From assembly GCA_038239305.1 (NCBI GenBank), contig JBBSEW010000102.1, positions 1-5,794 of the forward strand: a DNA stretch of 5,794 nucleotides. Direction: 5' to 3'. A program made the translations under genes and the position numbers. Below, in pieces: positions 5,074 to 5,794 of the stretch. How positions within the stretch are numbered: position 1 is the first letter of the stretch; each line of letters begins with the position of its first letter. Source of the DNA: JALYUA01 sp038239305 (GTDB lineage Bacteria; Acidobacteriota; Thermoanaerobaculia; UBA5066; Gp7-AA6). The notes below the pieces were generated by a model. That model had not been told where the DNA came from. It ran no database searches and worked only from the letters and a program-made list of their open reading frames with translations.

Positions 5074-5794
5074 TCAGTTTGGGCGCGCGGTCTCCGTGAT
5101 GCGCGGCGCCACCGTGACGAAGGGGACGATCCCGAGCTCCCGGTCGATCTCGCTCGGAATCACGACCTTCCTCTGCGTGATGACGAGCGCGACCTTCCGG
5201 ATATCACCGATGTCCCGCGTCGGATCGCCGTCGAAGAGGACCAGGTCCGCCCGCTTCCCGACCTCGATCGAGCCGCGGTCCGCGAGAGTCCGCGTGTACC
5301 GCGCTCCGTTCCACGTCGCGACCTGGAGCGCTTGCGCCGGTGTCAGGCCGGCTCGAACATAAAGCTCGAGCTCGTACTGCAGCGTGAAGCCGGCGAGCTC
5401 ATCGGTTCCCGCGACGAGCGGAATTCCGGCTCGGTACAACCGTCCGACCAACTCGATCATTTTGGCGTACGACTTTTCATAGCGAGCGGCGGTCGCCGCG
5501 TCGGGGATCTTCATCTGCCCCACCCGGCGGCTGCGTTGCACGTCGATCGGCAGATGGTCGAAGACCGCGGCGAGAACCTGCGAGACATCTCCGTCGCGTT
5601 GCCGGAGGAAGTCGAAAGTCCCGAGCGTCGCGTCGATGACGGTGGGCTGCTTCTTCAGCAGCGCGATGAAGTCCTGCACGGGCTTCGAGTCGAGGTCGAG
5701 TCCGCCCGTCTTCTCCGCAACGAGATAGAAACGCTCGATCGTTCGCGTATCGGTCGTCGGCGATAGCCACGACGGTCTCGGCGGTGATCTCGCG
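5074..5794 (-). CDS. Metal-dependent amidohydrolase, C-terminal part (runs off right edge)
   Basis: The last 240 codons of a gene whose 5' end lies beyond position 5794. The product belongs to the amidohydrolase superfamily of TIM-barrel metal hydrolases (imidazolonepropionase/prolidase-like branch). VAGTDELAGF carries the conserved Asp of the barrel, codon 5401-5403, which normally binds metal and activates water. ELELYVRAGLTPAQALQVAT (with NGAR after it) is the usual helix after it. Near the C-terminus, GSIEVGKRADLVLFDGDP is the hallmark return to the small beta-sandwich domain. Upstream, SPTTDTRTIERFYLVAEKTG and DLDSKPVQDFIALLKK fit relatives annotated as secreted amidohydrolases, often found with TolB-like propellers. 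The HxH motif and metal-binding Lys/His are off the window, so activity and substrate cannot be judged. The gene converges on the operon to the left. The outermost 45 bases or so have codon use unlike the rest of the frame, so the reading there is uncertain. Confidence 0.85.
   Translation of the reverse strand, partial: ARSPPRPSWLSPTTDTRTIERFYLVAEKTGGLDLDSKPVQDFIALLKKQPTVIDATLGTFDFLRQRDGDVSQVLAAVFDHLPIDVQRSRRVGQMKIPDAATAARYEKSYAKMIELVGRLYRAGIPLVAGTDELAGFTLQYELELYVRAGLTPAQALQVATWNGARYTRTLADRGSIEVGKRADLVLFDGDPTRDIGDIRKVALVITQRKVVIPSEIDRELGIVPFVTVAPRITETARPN

Overview
The window is GC-rich DNA with tightly packed genes whose codons mostly end in G or C. The gene content suggests an acidobacterium or a related soil or environmental bacterium: a secreted M28-type peptidase, an ECF sigma module, TolB/PD40 propeller repeats and a TolB-linked type of amidohydrolase. 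This taxonomic call is inference from content and style. No marker gene is present. Genes run off both ends, so the window is a fragment of a longer locus or a whole short contig.

Layout, left to right. Positions 1-577 (minus strand) hold the N-terminal 192 residues of a secreted M28-family peptidase with a PA-domain segment; its catalytic part lies off the left edge. Positions 578-808 are a divergent intergenic region with nested inverted repeats near 674-704. Positions 809-4813 (plus strand) form a compact operon of four genes: an ECF sigma factor, a small single-pass membrane protein that is probably its anti-sigma factor, a small secreted Spy/CpxP/ZraP-like helical protein, and an 882-residue secreted protein joining a GH39-like glycosidase to a six-repeat TolB-like beta-propeller. 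Two of the three junctions are 4-base GTGA stop/start overlaps and the third is a 41-base gap with a strong Shine-Dalgarno sequence. Directly after the TAG stop of the large gene, the same frame stays open for 59 more codons with strong coding bias and resembles the end of a cupin protein. Positions 4997-5073 are a short convergent spacer with a perfect 10-bp hairpin. Positions 5074-5794 (minus strand) hold the C-terminal 240 codons of a metal-dependent amidohydrolase that runs off the right edge.

Working model (inference): the sigma factor, membrane anti-sigma and Spy-like periplasmic protein form an envelope-sensing triad. Its gene order differs from that of the CnrY-CnrX-CnrH metal sensor, but the three kinds of parts are similar. 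The triad is translationally linked to a secreted carbohydrate-active enzyme, so the envelope signal may control a polysaccharide-processing or polysaccharide-binding protein. The flanking minus-strand hydrolases look like independent transcription units. No tRNA, rRNA, CRISPR array, insertion sequence or replication origin is visible.
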